DNA from: Haloactinopolyspora alba
GTDB taxonomy: Bacteria; Actinomycetota; Actinomycetes; Jiangellales; Jiangellaceae
Direction of reading: 5' to 3'
DNA: 64,000 nucleotides
NCBI RefSeq assembly: GCF_003014555.1
Contig: NZ_PYGE01000004.1
Span: 1 to 64,000 of the forward strand
The number at the start of each line of letters is the position of its first letter. The stretch's first letter is position 1. A program made the translations under genes and the position numbers. Positions 8,106 to 16,506 of the stretch are shown here, one piece after another. The notes under the pieces were generated by a model, which saw nothing but the letters and a program-made list of their open reading frames with translations, was not told the DNA's origin and did not search any database.

Positions 8106-9427
8106 AGCAGCGTGCCCAGCTTCTCGTTCGCGGCGGCGAGCGTCTCGTCGGCCGCGCCGTTGCCGGAGAGGACCTTCAGCCACGCCTCCTCGATGACCTG
8201 TTGGCACTCGGCACCGCGGTCGGGCGACGGGATCGGCGTGGCGTACGACACCGCCTCGGACAGCCGCTCGCTGTGGGCCGGTGCGTTGTCCAGGAAGTCC
8301 GGACTGGCGGCGACGGAGCGCCGTGCCGGGACGATCGTGCCGCCGAGCGTGGCGAAGAAGGACGCGGCCTCCTTGGAGATCAGGAACTTGAGGAAGGTCC
8401 AGGCGTCCTCCTTGTTCTTCGACGCTTTCATGATCGGCCAGGCGTCCCAGCCGATCGGCGAGCCGTGGCCCGTCCTGGTCGGCCACGCCATCACCATCGT
8501 CTTCTCGACGAGGCCGAGACGGCGCAGGTCGATGACCGGCCAGCGCCCGCCGCCGAGGGTGGCCAGCTTTCCCTGCTTCATCTGGCTGGGGGCGTCGAAC
8601 TGTCCTCCCGGTTCCGGTGCGAGGCCGGCCTCGACCAGGTCACGGACGAACGCGGCGGCCTCGGCCGCCTCCGGGCTGTCGAGAGTGGCCGCGGACCAGT
8701 CGGCGTTCAACGGGGACGTGCCGTTGGTGGTCAGCCACGGCATGACGTCGGTGAAGTATCCGGAGTTCGCCGGTATCAGGAACGCGCCCGTCTTCTGCTT
8801 GATCCGCTCGCCCGCCGCGGCGAACTCGTCCCAGGTCCAGGTGCCCTCGGCCGGGATCTCGACACCGGCCGCGGCGAAGATCTCGGTGTTCACGTACAGG
8901 CACATCGTGTTGAACCCGCCGGGCATGTAGTAGGTCTGCCCGTCGTGCGAGGCGTACTCGGTGTTCCACTTCACCAGGTTCGGGTTGATGTCGGCGAAGT
9001 AGTCGTCCACCAGTTTCTTGTCCTGGGCGATGAAGTCGTCCAGCGGCTCGAGCAGGCCCTTGGAGGCGAAGATGCGCTGGCCTTCGGTGGCGATCTGCAC
9101 GATGTCGGGCACCTGACCGCCGGCGATGCGGGTCGAGACGGTGTTGGCGAAGGTCGCCCAGTTGCCCGACGGGATGCCTTGCGCGTCGAGCTCGATCTCC
9201 GGGTGGACCTTGTTGAACTCCGCGAAGAGCTTCTCGAACTGGTCCTGCTGTTCCGCGTCGCCCATGTAGACGAAGCTCAGGGCTCCTTTGGTGGAGCCGC
9301 CGTCGGAGCCGCCACAACCGGCGAGCGACAGCCCGGCCGGGACGGCGGCGGTCGTGGCCGCCGCTCGCAGGAAGGTTCGGCGGGACAGCGTTCGGGTCTG
9401 GGTGATCGTGTCGGCAGAACCTGTCAT
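8102..9427 (-). CDS. sugar ABC transporter substrate-binding lipoprotein, Tat-exported
   Basis: A 441-residue extracytoplasmic solute-binding protein of family 1. The N-terminus has a twin-arginine motif (LSRRTFLRAA), a hydrophobic stretch and a lipobox (LSLAGC), so it is probably exported folded by Tat and anchored by a lipidated cysteine. The mature part opens KGALSFVYMGDAEQQDQFEK and contains EEAWLKVLSGNGAADETLAA near the end, typical of CUT1 binding proteins. ATG at 9427 is preceded by GGAAGGA; an ATG 66 bases upstream lacks the export signal at its start. It is first in the five-gene operon and captures the sugar. Confidence 0.92.
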   Translation of the reverse strand: MTGSADTITQTRTLSRRTFLRAAATTAAVPAGLSLAGCGGSDGGSTKGALSFVYMGDAEQQDQFEKLFAEFNKVHPEIELDAQGIPSGNWATFANTVSTRIAGGQVPDIVQIATEGQRIFASKGLLEPLDDFIAQDKKLVDDYFADINPNLVKWNTEYASHDGQTYYMPGGFNTMCLYVNTEIFAAAGVEIPAEGTWTWDEFAAAGERIKQKTGAFLIPANSGYFTDVMPWLTTNGTSPLNADWSAATLDSPEAAEAAAFVRDLVEAGLAPEPGGQFDAPSQMKQGKLATLGGGRWPVIDLRRLGLVEKTMVMAWPTRTGHGSPIGWDAWPIMKASKNKEDAWTFLKFLISKEAASFFATLGGTIVPARRSVAASPDFLDNAPAHSERLSEAVSYATPIPSPDRGAECQQVIEEAWLKVLSGNGAADETLAAANEKLGTLL

Positions 9428-9577
9428 GGGGGTTCCTTCCGCTCTCGGCGCTCGGTCGTTGGCCACGTCGTGCCACGTCGAAGCCGTACTCACGACGTGC
9501 GTGAGGTGCGGTCATGGGGCCGGATCAGCGGCGTCCGCACGGAGCCGACCTCTCAGAGTGGCGCGGGTTCGCGTATG

Positions 9578-9591
9578 AGAAATCGATTGCT
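9578..9591. promoter_or_regulatory. candidate LacI-type operator upstream of the sugar operon
   Basis: AGAAATCGATTGCT is a near-perfect palindrome (AG.AATCGATT.CT) with the central CG step typical of LacI-family operators. It lies about 150 bases upstream of the binding-protein start. No LacI gene is present in the window. The regulator is inferred only from the site. Confidence 0.45.
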
Positions 9592-9744
9592 GAACGCTAG
9601 GAGAGTGTTGCGGTCCTGTCAACGCCGTTCGCGCATGTCTGTACCGAACCGATACGCGACCACGTGCCGCGCGGTGTCCGTTCCGGTGCCTCGTGTCCAG
9701 CAGTACCGGGCTTGACCTGCGCGAATCTGCACCTTTCAGGCAGA

Positions 9745-9890
9745 GGCGCTACGATGGACCTGCTCGGGCCACGGCCCGGGTGCTACGAGAGCCTGCGAAG
9801 TCCGGTTCAACTCCGGCGCTGTCCCGCAACTGTGACGCCCCCGCCTCCGGCGGAGGGACGAGCCAGGTCGCCAGCCTCGTGGCCCGGATT
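9745..9890 (+). promoter_or_regulatory. cobalamin (adenosylcobalamin) riboswitch
   Basis: The leader carries the conserved cobalamin-aptamer pieces: GGGTGCTACGAGAGCCTGCG (P3-P4 region), AAGTCCGGTTCAACTCCGGC (P5-P6 hairpin), GCTGTCCCGCAACTGTGAC, and the B12 box GACGAGCCAGGTCGCC near 9858-9872. It is followed by a hairpin-forming segment (GAAGGGCG near 9903, CGCCCCTTC near 9941) and then the Shine-Dalgarno GAAGGAGG of btuF. High adenosylcobalamin should therefore lower expression of the whole downstream uptake and assembly operon. The exact ends are approximate. Confidence 0.92.
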
Positions 9891-9971
9891 CGTCCTCGGT
9901 AGAAGGGCGGTTCGCGGCCGGCAGCGAAGCCGGCATGCGCGCCCCTTCCGCCGACGTGAAGGAGGCGTTGT

Positions 9972-10928
9972 ATGAAACTCGCGTCGCGGATCGCCGCACT
10001 CGCGGTCCTGCCGTTGCTCATGGCGGCCTGCGGTGACGACACCGGCGAGGCCGGCACCGACGGGGCGACGGCCGGGGGCCCGTCCTCGACGGCCGCGGCG
10101 TCGTTCCCGGTCACCGTCGGCAGTGGTGAGAACACGGTCGAGATCACCGAGCGGCCCGACGCGATCGTGTCGCTGTCGCCGTCGGTCACCGAGATGTTGT
10201 TCGCCATCGGAGCCGGCGACCAGGTCGTCGCCGTGGACGAGTACTCCAACTATCCGGAGGAGGCGCCGACGACGGAGCTGTCGGGCTTCGAGCCGAACGC
10301 CGAGGCGATCATCGGTTACGACCCGGATCTCGTCGTCGCGTCGAGCGACCCGGGTCAGCTCACCGACAGCCTCGACGCGGTCGGCGTCCCCACCATGGTG
10401 CATCCGTCGGCGAAGAGCCTCGAGGACACCTACAGCCAAATCGAGCAGCTCGGCGTGGCCACCGGGCACGTCGACGAGGCCACCGACCTGGTCGAGCAGA
10501 TGCGGTCGGACATCGACGAGATCGTGTCGGGCATCCCCGACGACGCCGAGCCGATCACCTACTTCCACGAGCTCGATCCGAACCTCTACACGGTGACCAG
10601 CGACACGTTCGTCGGCGAGCTGTACTCGATGGCCGGCATGGAGAGCATCGCCGACGAGGCGCCGGAGGCCGCCGGCGGCTACCCGCAGCTGTCCCCCGAG
10701 TTCGTCGTGAGCTCCGACCCGGACGTGATCTTCTTCGCCGACGGCGCGGACGCGGGGGTCACCGCTGACGCCATCGCCGGCCGGCCCGGGTGGGACCAGC
10801 TCAGCGCCGTGCAGAACGGCCACGTCGTCCAGGTGAACAAGGACATCGCCAGCCGGTGGGGTCCCCGGGTCGTGGACTACCTGCGGACGCTGGCCGACGT
10901 GCGTGCCGAGCTCACCCAGGCGTCGTGA
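9972..10928 (+). CDS. btuF: cobalamin/corrinoid ABC transporter substrate-binding lipoprotein
   Basis: A 318-residue protein with a signal peptide and lipobox (LPLLMAACG), then a Ser/Thr/Gly-rich linker. The class III periplasmic-binding fold begins at VEITERPDAIVSLSPSVTEM, a motif shared by BtuF and siderophore-binding proteins. Placement directly under a cobalamin riboswitch and ahead of cob genes points to cobalamin or cobinamide. The start ATG has GAAGGAGG seven bases upstream. It begins a nine-gene operon and delivers ligand to the BtuC-like permease encoded 16 bases downstream. Confidence 0.9.
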   Translation: MKLASRIAALAVLPLLMAACGDDTGEAGTDGATAGGPSSTAAASFPVTVGSGENTVEITERPDAIVSLSPSVTEMLFAIGAGDQVVAVDEYSNYPEEAPTTELSGFEPNAEAIIGYDPDLVVASSDPGQLTDSLDAVGVPTMVHPSAKSLEDTYSQIEQLGVATGHVDEATDLVEQMRSDIDEIVSGIPDDAEPITYFHELDPNLYTVTSDTFVGELYSMAGMESIADEAPEAAGGYPQLSPEFVVSSDPDVIFFADGADAGVTADAIAGRPGWDQLSAVQNGHVVQVNKDIASRWGPRVVDYLRTLADVRAELTQAS

Positions 10929-10944
10929 CGCATCGGCCACGCGC

Positions 10945-12009
10945 ATGAAGACGACACCACCGCAGCGACCGGCCCGGGACGACACCGCCCCGGTCCGGCC
11001 GGTGCGGCTGACCGCAGGGCCGCTGCTGCTGGCCGTTTCGGTGCTGCTCGTGGTGATGCTGCTGGGCATGACCATCGGCCCGGCCGGGTTGCCGGTCCGC
11101 GGTGTCCTGGTCGAGCTGGTCGGCCACGTCCCGGGCGTCGACGTCGCCGGCGGGCTGGACGAGCAGGACACGGCGGTGCTGTGGGAGTTGCGGGTGCCAC
11201 GGGTGGTGCTCGGCATGATGGTCGGCGGGATGCTGGCGATCGCCGGCGCCGGCTACCAGGGCGTGTTCCGCAACCCGCTGGCCGACCCGTACCTGCTGGG
11301 CGTCGCGGCCGGTGCCGGGCTCGGGGCGACGTTCGCGATCGTGTCCGGTACCGACCGCGCGTTCGTGCCGCTGTTCGCGTTCACCGGCGGCCTGGCCGGG
11401 GTGGCGGCGACGTACGCGCTGGGGCGCAGCGCGGGCGGGCGCAGCGTGAACTCGCTCATCCTGGCCGGCGTGGCGGTGTCGGCGTTCTTCGCGGCGATCC
11501 AGACGTACGTGAACCAGCGCAACTCGGACTCGCTGCGCGAGGTGTACGGCTGGATTCTCGGCCGCCTGCTGACCGCCGGGTGGGACGAGGTGCTGACGAT
11601 CCTGCCGTACGTCGCCGTCGCCACGGCCGTCATCTTCGGCCACCGCAGGTTGCTGGACGTGCTCAGCGTCGGTCAGGACGAGGCCGGCAGCCTCGGCGTG
11701 CCGGCCGCCCGGGTGCGGCTGCTGGTCGTGCTCGCCGCGACGCTGGGCACGGCCGCCGCGGTGGCGGTCAGCGGGCTGATCGGGTTCGTCGGCATCGTCG
11801 TCCCCCATATCGTGCGGATGCTCACCGGCACGTCGTACCGCATCATCCTGCCGTTGTCGGCGCTGCTCGGTGCGGCGTTCCTGGTGGCGGCGGATCTCGC
11901 CGCGCGGACGCTGATCTCGCCAGGCGAGCTGCCGGTGGGCGTGCTGACGGCGTTCATCGGCGCCCCGTTCTTCACGTTGGTGCTGCGATCGACCCGGAGG
12001 AGCTGGTGA
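10945..12009 (+). CDS. btuC: cobalamin ABC transporter permease (FecCD/BtuC family)
   Basis: A 354-residue permease with about ten hydrophobic segments. Family motifs are LWELRVPRVVLGMMVGGMLA, GAGYQGVFRNPLADPYLLGV (the type II importer signature) and GFVGIVVPHIVRM. The ATG at 10945 is chosen as the nearest in-frame start after btuF, leaving a 16-base gap; an earlier in-frame start at 10903 would overlap btuF by 26 bases. With BtuF and BtuD it forms a type II importer for corrinoids, and it is under the same riboswitch. Confidence 0.92.
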   Translation: MKTTPPQRPARDDTAPVRPVRLTAGPLLLAVSVLLVVMLLGMTIGPAGLPVRGVLVELVGHVPGVDVAGGLDEQDTAVLWELRVPRVVLGMMVGGMLAIAGAGYQGVFRNPLADPYLLGVAAGAGLGATFAIVSGTDRAFVPLFAFTGGLAGVAATYALGRSAGGRSVNSLILAGVAVSAFFAAIQTYVNQRNSDSLREVYGWILGRLLTAGWDEVLTILPYVAVATAVIFGHRRLLDVLSVGQDEAGSLGVPAARVRLLVVLAATLGTAAAVAVSGLIGFVGIVVPHIVRMLTGTSYRIILPLSALLGAAFLVAADLAARTLISPGELPVGVLTAFIGAPFFTLVLRSTRRSW

Positions 12010-12815
12010 GCGCGCTGGCGGTCGGCCGGCTCGACGTCACCCTGCTGGGGCGCCGGGTCCTCGGCGACGTCGACCTGGCGGTGCCGTCCGGATCCTGGGT
12101 GACCTTGGTCGGCCCGAACGGCGCCGGCAAGTCCACGCTGCTCAAGGCGGTCGCGGGAGCGGTGGAGCACGCCGGGTCCATCGGCCTGGACGAGGTGTCC
12201 CTCGACGGTATGCGTTCGCGTGAACGCGCCCGGCAGGTCGCGTTCGTGCCGCAGGAGCCCACCCGGCCGGACGGCATGAACGTGGTCGATTACGTGCTGC
12301 TGGGACGCACGCCGTACGTTCCGTACTTCGCGGTCGAGTCCGCGAGCGACGTGGCCGTGGTCGAGGAGCTGCTGGACACGCTGGAGCTGCGCGAGCTCGC
12401 CGACCGGCCGGTCACCTCGCTGTCCGGCGGGGAGTTCCAGCGTGCGGTCCTGGCGCGTGCTCTGGCGCAGCAGGCGCCGCTGCTGCTGCTGGACGAGCCG
12501 ACCAGCTCACTCGATCTGGGGCACGCGCAGCAGGTCCTCGAGCTGGTGGACGAGCTGCGGGTGGACCGCGGGCTGACGGTGGTGAGCGCGCTGCACGACC
12601 TGACGACGGCCGGTCAGTTCGCCGACCGGCTGGTGCTGCTCGTGGACGGCGAGGTCGTGGCGGAGGGCCCGGTGCGCGAGGTGCTGACCGAGAAGCTGAT
12701 CTCCGCGCATTACGGAGCCGCCGTCCGGGTGGTGCACGACGCCGACGGCGGCGTGGTCGTCGTTCCGGTGCGCGAGCGCACAGCACGGCTGACGAAGAGG
12801 ACCGACGGTGCGTGA
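12006..12815 (+). CDS. btuD: cobalamin ABC transporter ATP-binding protein
   Basis: A 269-residue ATPase. Walker A is GPNGAGKST, the Q-loop lies in VAFVPQEP, the signature is LSGGEFQRA, Walker B is LLLLDEPTSSLD and the switch His lies in VVSALHDLT. GTG at 12006 overlaps the permease stop as GTGA, so the two are translationally coupled. It powers corrinoid import with BtuC. FecE/BtuD-type ATPases of siderophore importers look similar, so the function is set by the riboswitch and the cob genes. Confidence 0.92.
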   Translation: MSALAVGRLDVTLLGRRVLGDVDLAVPSGSWVTLVGPNGAGKSTLLKAVAGAVEHAGSIGLDEVSLDGMRSRERARQVAFVPQEPTRPDGMNVVDYVLLGRTPYVPYFAVESASDVAVVEELLDTLELRELADRPVTSLSGGEFQRAVLARALAQQAPLLLLDEPTSSLDLGHAQQVLELVDELRVDRGLTVVSALHDLTTAGQFADRLVLLVDGEVVAEGPVREVLTEKLISAHYGAAVRVVHDADGGVVVVPVRERTARLTKRTDGA

Positions 12816-13773
12816 GCCGTCCGGTGGGAGCGGCCGGCGGCACGACCGGTCGTCCACCGGCGTGATCGACGCGGGCGCCGTCGTCGTCGCGGTCGCGCTG
12901 GACCGGGCGCTGGGTGAGCCTCCGACGGCCGTGCACCCGGTGCGGATGATGGGCCGCTGCTTGGACCTGGCAGCGAGGATCGTGCCGGCGGCTCCCGCCC
13001 CGCGGGCACGGGTGGCCGGTGGCGCTGCGTGGACCACTGGCGCGGCAGCCGCGCTGGCGTCGGGCGTGCTGCTCGAGCGTGTGGCGGACCGGCTGCCCTC
13101 GTGGGGCCGCGTCGTGGTGCTGGGCACCGTCGTGTGGCCGCTGTTCGCGCACCGGCTGCTGCTGGACGAGGTCGACGCGGTCGAGCGGGCACTGGCGTCC
13201 GGTCTGCCGGAGGCACGCGCTGCCGTGCGCCGCATCGTCAGCCGGGACATGAGCGCCGCCACGGAGGGTGAGATCCGCCAGGCCGCCGTCGAGTCCCTCG
13301 GCGAGAACCTGTCCGATTCGGTCGTCGCGCCGCTGTTCTGGTTCGCCGTCGGCGGGCTGCCCGCAGCCGTGCTGTACCGCTTCGTCAACACGGCGGACGC
13401 GATGTGGGGTTACCGGACACCACGGTGGCGCCACGCCGGGACCGTCGCGGCGCGGGCGGACGACCTGATGAACCTGCTGCCGGCGCGGGTGACCGGCTTG
13501 GCGCTGGCGTTTCCGGCGGTGCGCCCGGGTGCGGTGCGACGCGAGGCGGCCCGGACGCCGTCGCCGAACGCGGGCTGGCCGATGGCGGCACTTGCACTGC
13601 ACCTCGGCGTCCGGCTGGAGAAGCCCGGGGTCTACACGCTCGGTGCGCACGGTCGTGAGCCGACGGCCGACGACACCGCCGGCGCTGCCCGGCTGGCCCG
13701 TCGGCGCGGGTGGGCACTCGCCGCGGCGGCCGCCGTCCTGGCCGTGGTGAACGTGACCCGGGGGCGCCGATGA
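12808..13773 (+). CDS. cobD: adenosylcobinamide-phosphate synthase (CobD/CbiB)
   Basis: A 321-residue membrane protein joining aminopropanol (phosphate) to adenosylcobyric acid. Family motifs are VVAVALDRALGEPPTAVHPV near the N-terminus, AAVESLGENLSDSVVAPLFW, and YRFVNTADAMWGYRT with the AGTVAARADDLMNLLPAR segment. The GTG start overlaps btuD by 8 bases. In the name used for the aerobic pathway this is CobD; the Salmonella name is CbiB. It feeds the nucleotide-loop steps encoded downstream. Confidence 0.95.
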   Translation: MREPSGGSGRRHDRSSTGVIDAGAVVVAVALDRALGEPPTAVHPVRMMGRCLDLAARIVPAAPAPRARVAGGAAWTTGAAAALASGVLLERVADRLPSWGRVVVLGTVVWPLFAHRLLLDEVDAVERALASGLPEARAAVRRIVSRDMSAATEGEIRQAAVESLGENLSDSVVAPLFWFAVGGLPAAVLYRFVNTADAMWGYRTPRWRHAGTVAARADDLMNLLPARVTGLALAFPAVRPGAVRREAARTPSPNAGWPMAALALHLGVRLEKPGVYTLGAHGREPTADDTAGAARLARRRGWALAAAAAVLAVVNVTRGRR

Positions 13774-15182
13774 CCGCCGTGATGATCCAGGGCTGCAGCA
13801 GCTGGGCCGGCAAGAGCCTGCTGACGACCGCGGTGTGCCGCTGGTACGCGCGGCGGGGCCTGCGTGTCGCGCCGTTCAAGTCGCAGAACATGTCGAACAA
13901 CGCGCGGGTGGCCGACGGCGGCGAGATCGGCGTGGCGCAGTGGCTGCAGGCCCGCGCCGCCGGCGTCGAGCCGGACGTGCGGATGAACCCGGTGCTGCTC
14001 AAGCCGGAGGCCGGAGGCAGCCAGGTGGTACGGCTCGGCCAGGTGGACCACGAGCTGTCCCGGCGGCCGTGGCGCGGCCGGAGCGCGGCGCTGTGGCCGG
14101 TGATCGAGAACGCGCTCGCGGACCTGATGGACACCTACGACGTGGTGGTCATCGAGGGTGCCGGCAGCCCCGCCGAGATCAACCTGGCCGCGAACGACGT
14201 CGTCAACATGCGGGTCGCCGAGCGGGCGGACGCGCCGGTACTGCTGGCGGTCGACATCGACCGGGGCGGCGCGTTCGCGCACCTTTACGGCACGTGGGCG
14301 CTGCTGCCGCAGCGTCAGCGCGAGCGGGTGTCCGGGTTCGTGCTCAACCGCTTCCGCGGCGACGCCACCCTGCTGCCCCCCGGGCCGGAGCAGCTGGAGC
14401 GGCTGACCGGGGTGCCGACCGTCGGCGTCGTGCCCATGCTCCGGCACGACCTGCCGGACGAGGACGGTGCCGCGCTGCACGGTGCGCCCGCCCCGGGCCG
14501 CCCGCCGGTCGCCGTGCTCCGTTACCCGGCCGCATCGAACCTCGACGAGTTCGTGCCGCTCGAGCAGGTGGCCGACGTGCGGTGGGTGCGACGGCCGGAG
14601 GACCTGGACGGCGCCGCCACGATCGTGCTGCCCGGCTCGAAGCACGTGTCCGCCGATCTGGCCTGGCTACGCGCCACCGGGCTCGACGACGCCGTGCGCG
14701 CCGCGGCCGGTGCCGGTACCCGCGTCGTGGGTGTGTGCGGCGGTCTGCAGCTGCTCGGCCGGCGGCTGGAGGATCCCGACGGCGTGGACGGGTCCGGTGA
14801 CGGTCTGGGCCTGCTGCCGCTGACCACGACGTTCGGTGCCGACAAGCTGGTGCGGCGACGACGGCTGCGGATGCCCGACGGTGTCGCCGGGCCGTGGCGG
14901 CCACTGGCCGCGCGGGAGGTCGACGGCTACGAGATCCGGCACGGCCGCACGGAGGTCCACGGCCCCGTGGACGTGGCCGCCGAGGACGCCCTGGTGGTGA
15001 CGGACGGCAACGTCGCCGGCTGGTACCTGCACGGCGTGTTCGAGGACGCCGACGTGCTGGACGCGTTGTTCGGCGCCCGGCCCGAGCGCACCGACGAGCA
15101 GACCTTCGATCACCTCGCCGACGTGGTCGAGACCCACATGGACACCGACGTCCTGCGACGACTCGCGGAAGGATCAGCATGA
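13770..15182 (+). CDS. cobQ: cobyric acid synthase (CobQ)
   Basis: A 470-residue glutamine-dependent amidotransferase that amidates side chains b, d, e and g of adenosylcobyrinic acid diamide. The N-terminal ATPase domain starts MIQGCSSWAGKSLLTTAVCR and includes APFKSQNMSNNARV. The C-terminal class I GATase-like domain has the nucleophile in VVGVCGGLQLLGR and the late His in HGVFEDADVLDALF. ATG at 13770 overlaps the cobD stop as ATGA. Being a late step, it fits corrin-ring synthesis genes located elsewhere or salvage of intermediates. Confidence 0.95.
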   Translation: MTAVMIQGCSSWAGKSLLTTAVCRWYARRGLRVAPFKSQNMSNNARVADGGEIGVAQWLQARAAGVEPDVRMNPVLLKPEAGGSQVVRLGQVDHELSRRPWRGRSAALWPVIENALADLMDTYDVVVIEGAGSPAEINLAANDVVNMRVAERADAPVLLAVDIDRGGAFAHLYGTWALLPQRQRERVSGFVLNRFRGDATLLPPGPEQLERLTGVPTVGVVPMLRHDLPDEDGAALHGAPAPGRPPVAVLRYPAASNLDEFVPLEQVADVRWVRRPEDLDGAATIVLPGSKHVSADLAWLRATGLDDAVRAAAGAGTRVVGVCGGLQLLGRRLEDPDGVDGSGDGLGLLPLTTTFGADKLVRRRRLRMPDGVAGPWRPLAAREVDGYEIRHGRTEVHGPVDVAAEDALVVTDGNVAGWYLHGVFEDADVLDALFGARPERTDEQTFDHLADVVETHMDTDVLRRLAEGSA

Positions 15183-15745
15183 ACGAGGAACCACGGACCG
15201 CTCCCCCGCAGCGTCCGCAGCGCGTGAACGTCCCCTCCGTCGTCCTGGTGAACACCGGAGACGGCAAGGGCAAGTCGACGGCGGCGTTCGGCGTCGCGAT
15301 GCGCTCGCTCGCGCGTGACTGGCCGGTCGCTGTCGTCCAGTTCATCAAGTCCGACCAGTGGCGTACCGGTGAGGAGGCGGTGCTGCGGCGGCTCGGCGCC
15401 GACTGGTGGAGCCTGGGCGACGGGTTCTCCTGGGAGTCCGACGATCTGGACGAGTCGCAGCGGCACGCGGTGGAGGCGTGGCGGCACACCCGCGGGCTGC
15501 TGCGCGACGGCGTGCACCGTACCGTCCTGCTGGACGAGATCACCTACCCGATGAACTGGGGCTGGATCGACACCACCGAGGTCGTCGAGGCGATCCGGGG
15601 CCGCGCCGAGACCGTGAACGTCGTGTGCACCGGCCGGGACGCCCCGCAGCCGCTGACCGAGCTCGCCGACACCGTCACCGAGATGCACAAGGTCACGCAC
15701 GCCTTCGACCGCGGCATCATGGCCCGGCGCGGCATCGACTTCTGA
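15179..15745 (+). CDS. cobO: cob(I)yrinic acid a,c-diamide adenosyltransferase (CobO/CobA)
   Basis: A 188-residue ATP:corrinoid adenosyltransferase of the CobA/CobO family. The unusual P-loop GDGKGKSTAAFG lies near residues 27-38, followed by VAVVQFIKSDQW and TVLLDEITYPMNWGWID, then VVCTGRDAPQPLTELADTVT. It attaches the 5'-deoxyadenosyl group to Co(I) corrinoids. ATG at 15179 overlaps the cobQ stop as ATGA. A short N-terminal extension of about 15 residues precedes the conserved core. Confidence 0.95.
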   Translation: MNEEPRTAPPQRPQRVNVPSVVLVNTGDGKGKSTAAFGVAMRSLARDWPVAVVQFIKSDQWRTGEEAVLRRLGADWWSLGDGFSWESDDLDESQRHAVEAWRHTRGLLRDGVHRTVLLDEITYPMNWGWIDTTEVVEAIRGRAETVNVVCTGRDAPQPLTELADTVTEMHKVTHAFDRGIMARRGIDF

Positions 15746-16506
15746 TGCGTCTCGTCGCCGGGTTCCGTGCGGCGCTCGGCTTCCTGACCAGGGTCCCGGT
15801 CGGCCGGATCGACGCCGCCGACATGTCGCTCACCAGGGCGGGCGGGTACTTTCCGCTCGTCGGTGCGGTGGTGGCTGCCGTCGCCACGGGTGTGTGGTGG
15901 CTGGGGACGTCCACGGCCGGGCCGGCAGCGGGCGCGGTGTTGAGCGTGCTGGCCGCCGTGGTCGTGACCGGAGCCATCCACGAGGACGGACTGGCCGACA
16001 CCGCCGACGGGTTGTGGGGCGGCGCGGACCGGGACCGGCGCCTGCAGATCATGCGGGACAGCCGGGTGGGCACCTACGGCGTGGTGGCGATCGCCGGCGA
16101 TCTGGCGATCCGGACGGCGGTGCTGATGCCGTTCGGCTCCGGCGACCTCGCCGACGCGACGCGGATCCTGGTGGCAGGGCACGTGCTCGGCCGGGCGGCG
16201 CCGCTGGTGCTGGCGGCGGTGCTGCCACCGGCGCGCACGGACGGGCAGGGCTCGCGGCTGGGCCGGCCCGGAGCCGGTGGCACGGCGCTGGCGACGGTGA
16301 CCGTGGCGCTGGCGGCCGTCGCGTGCGCGGGCTGGTGGGCTCCGGTGCTGGTCGGCGCTGCGGCCGTCCCCGTACTGGGGCTCGCGGTCGCCGCCCGCCG
16401 CCGGGTCGGGGGCGCGACCGGCGACATCCTCGGCGCGGGTGTGGCGTTGACGAATCTCACCGTCGCGGCGGTCGCCGCGGCACTGATCAGGGAGGGGTTG
16501 GTGTGA
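15745..16506 (+). CDS. cobS: adenosylcobinamide-GDP ribazoletransferase (CobS)
   Basis: A 253-residue membrane enzyme that joins alpha-ribazole (phosphate) to adenosylcobinamide-GDP, the last assembly step of the cobalamin lower ligand. The conserved opening FRAALGFLTRVPVG and catalytic EDGLADTADGLWGG block, followed by RDSRVGTYGVVA, are diagnostic. About six hydrophobic segments are seen. Its ATG shares one base with the cobO stop (TGATG), indicating reinitiation coupling. Its products and substrates connect to the CobU and CobT proteins encoded next. Confidence 0.95.
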   Translation: MRLVAGFRAALGFLTRVPVGRIDAADMSLTRAGGYFPLVGAVVAAVATGVWWLGTSTAGPAAGAVLSVLAAVVVTGAIHEDGLADTADGLWGGADRDRRLQIMRDSRVGTYGVVAIAGDLAIRTAVLMPFGSGDLADATRILVAGHVLGRAAPLVLAAVLPPARTDGQGSRLGRPGAGGTALATVTVALAAVACAGWWAPVLVGAAAVPVLGLAVAARRRVGGATGDILGAGVALTNLTVAAVAAALIREGLV

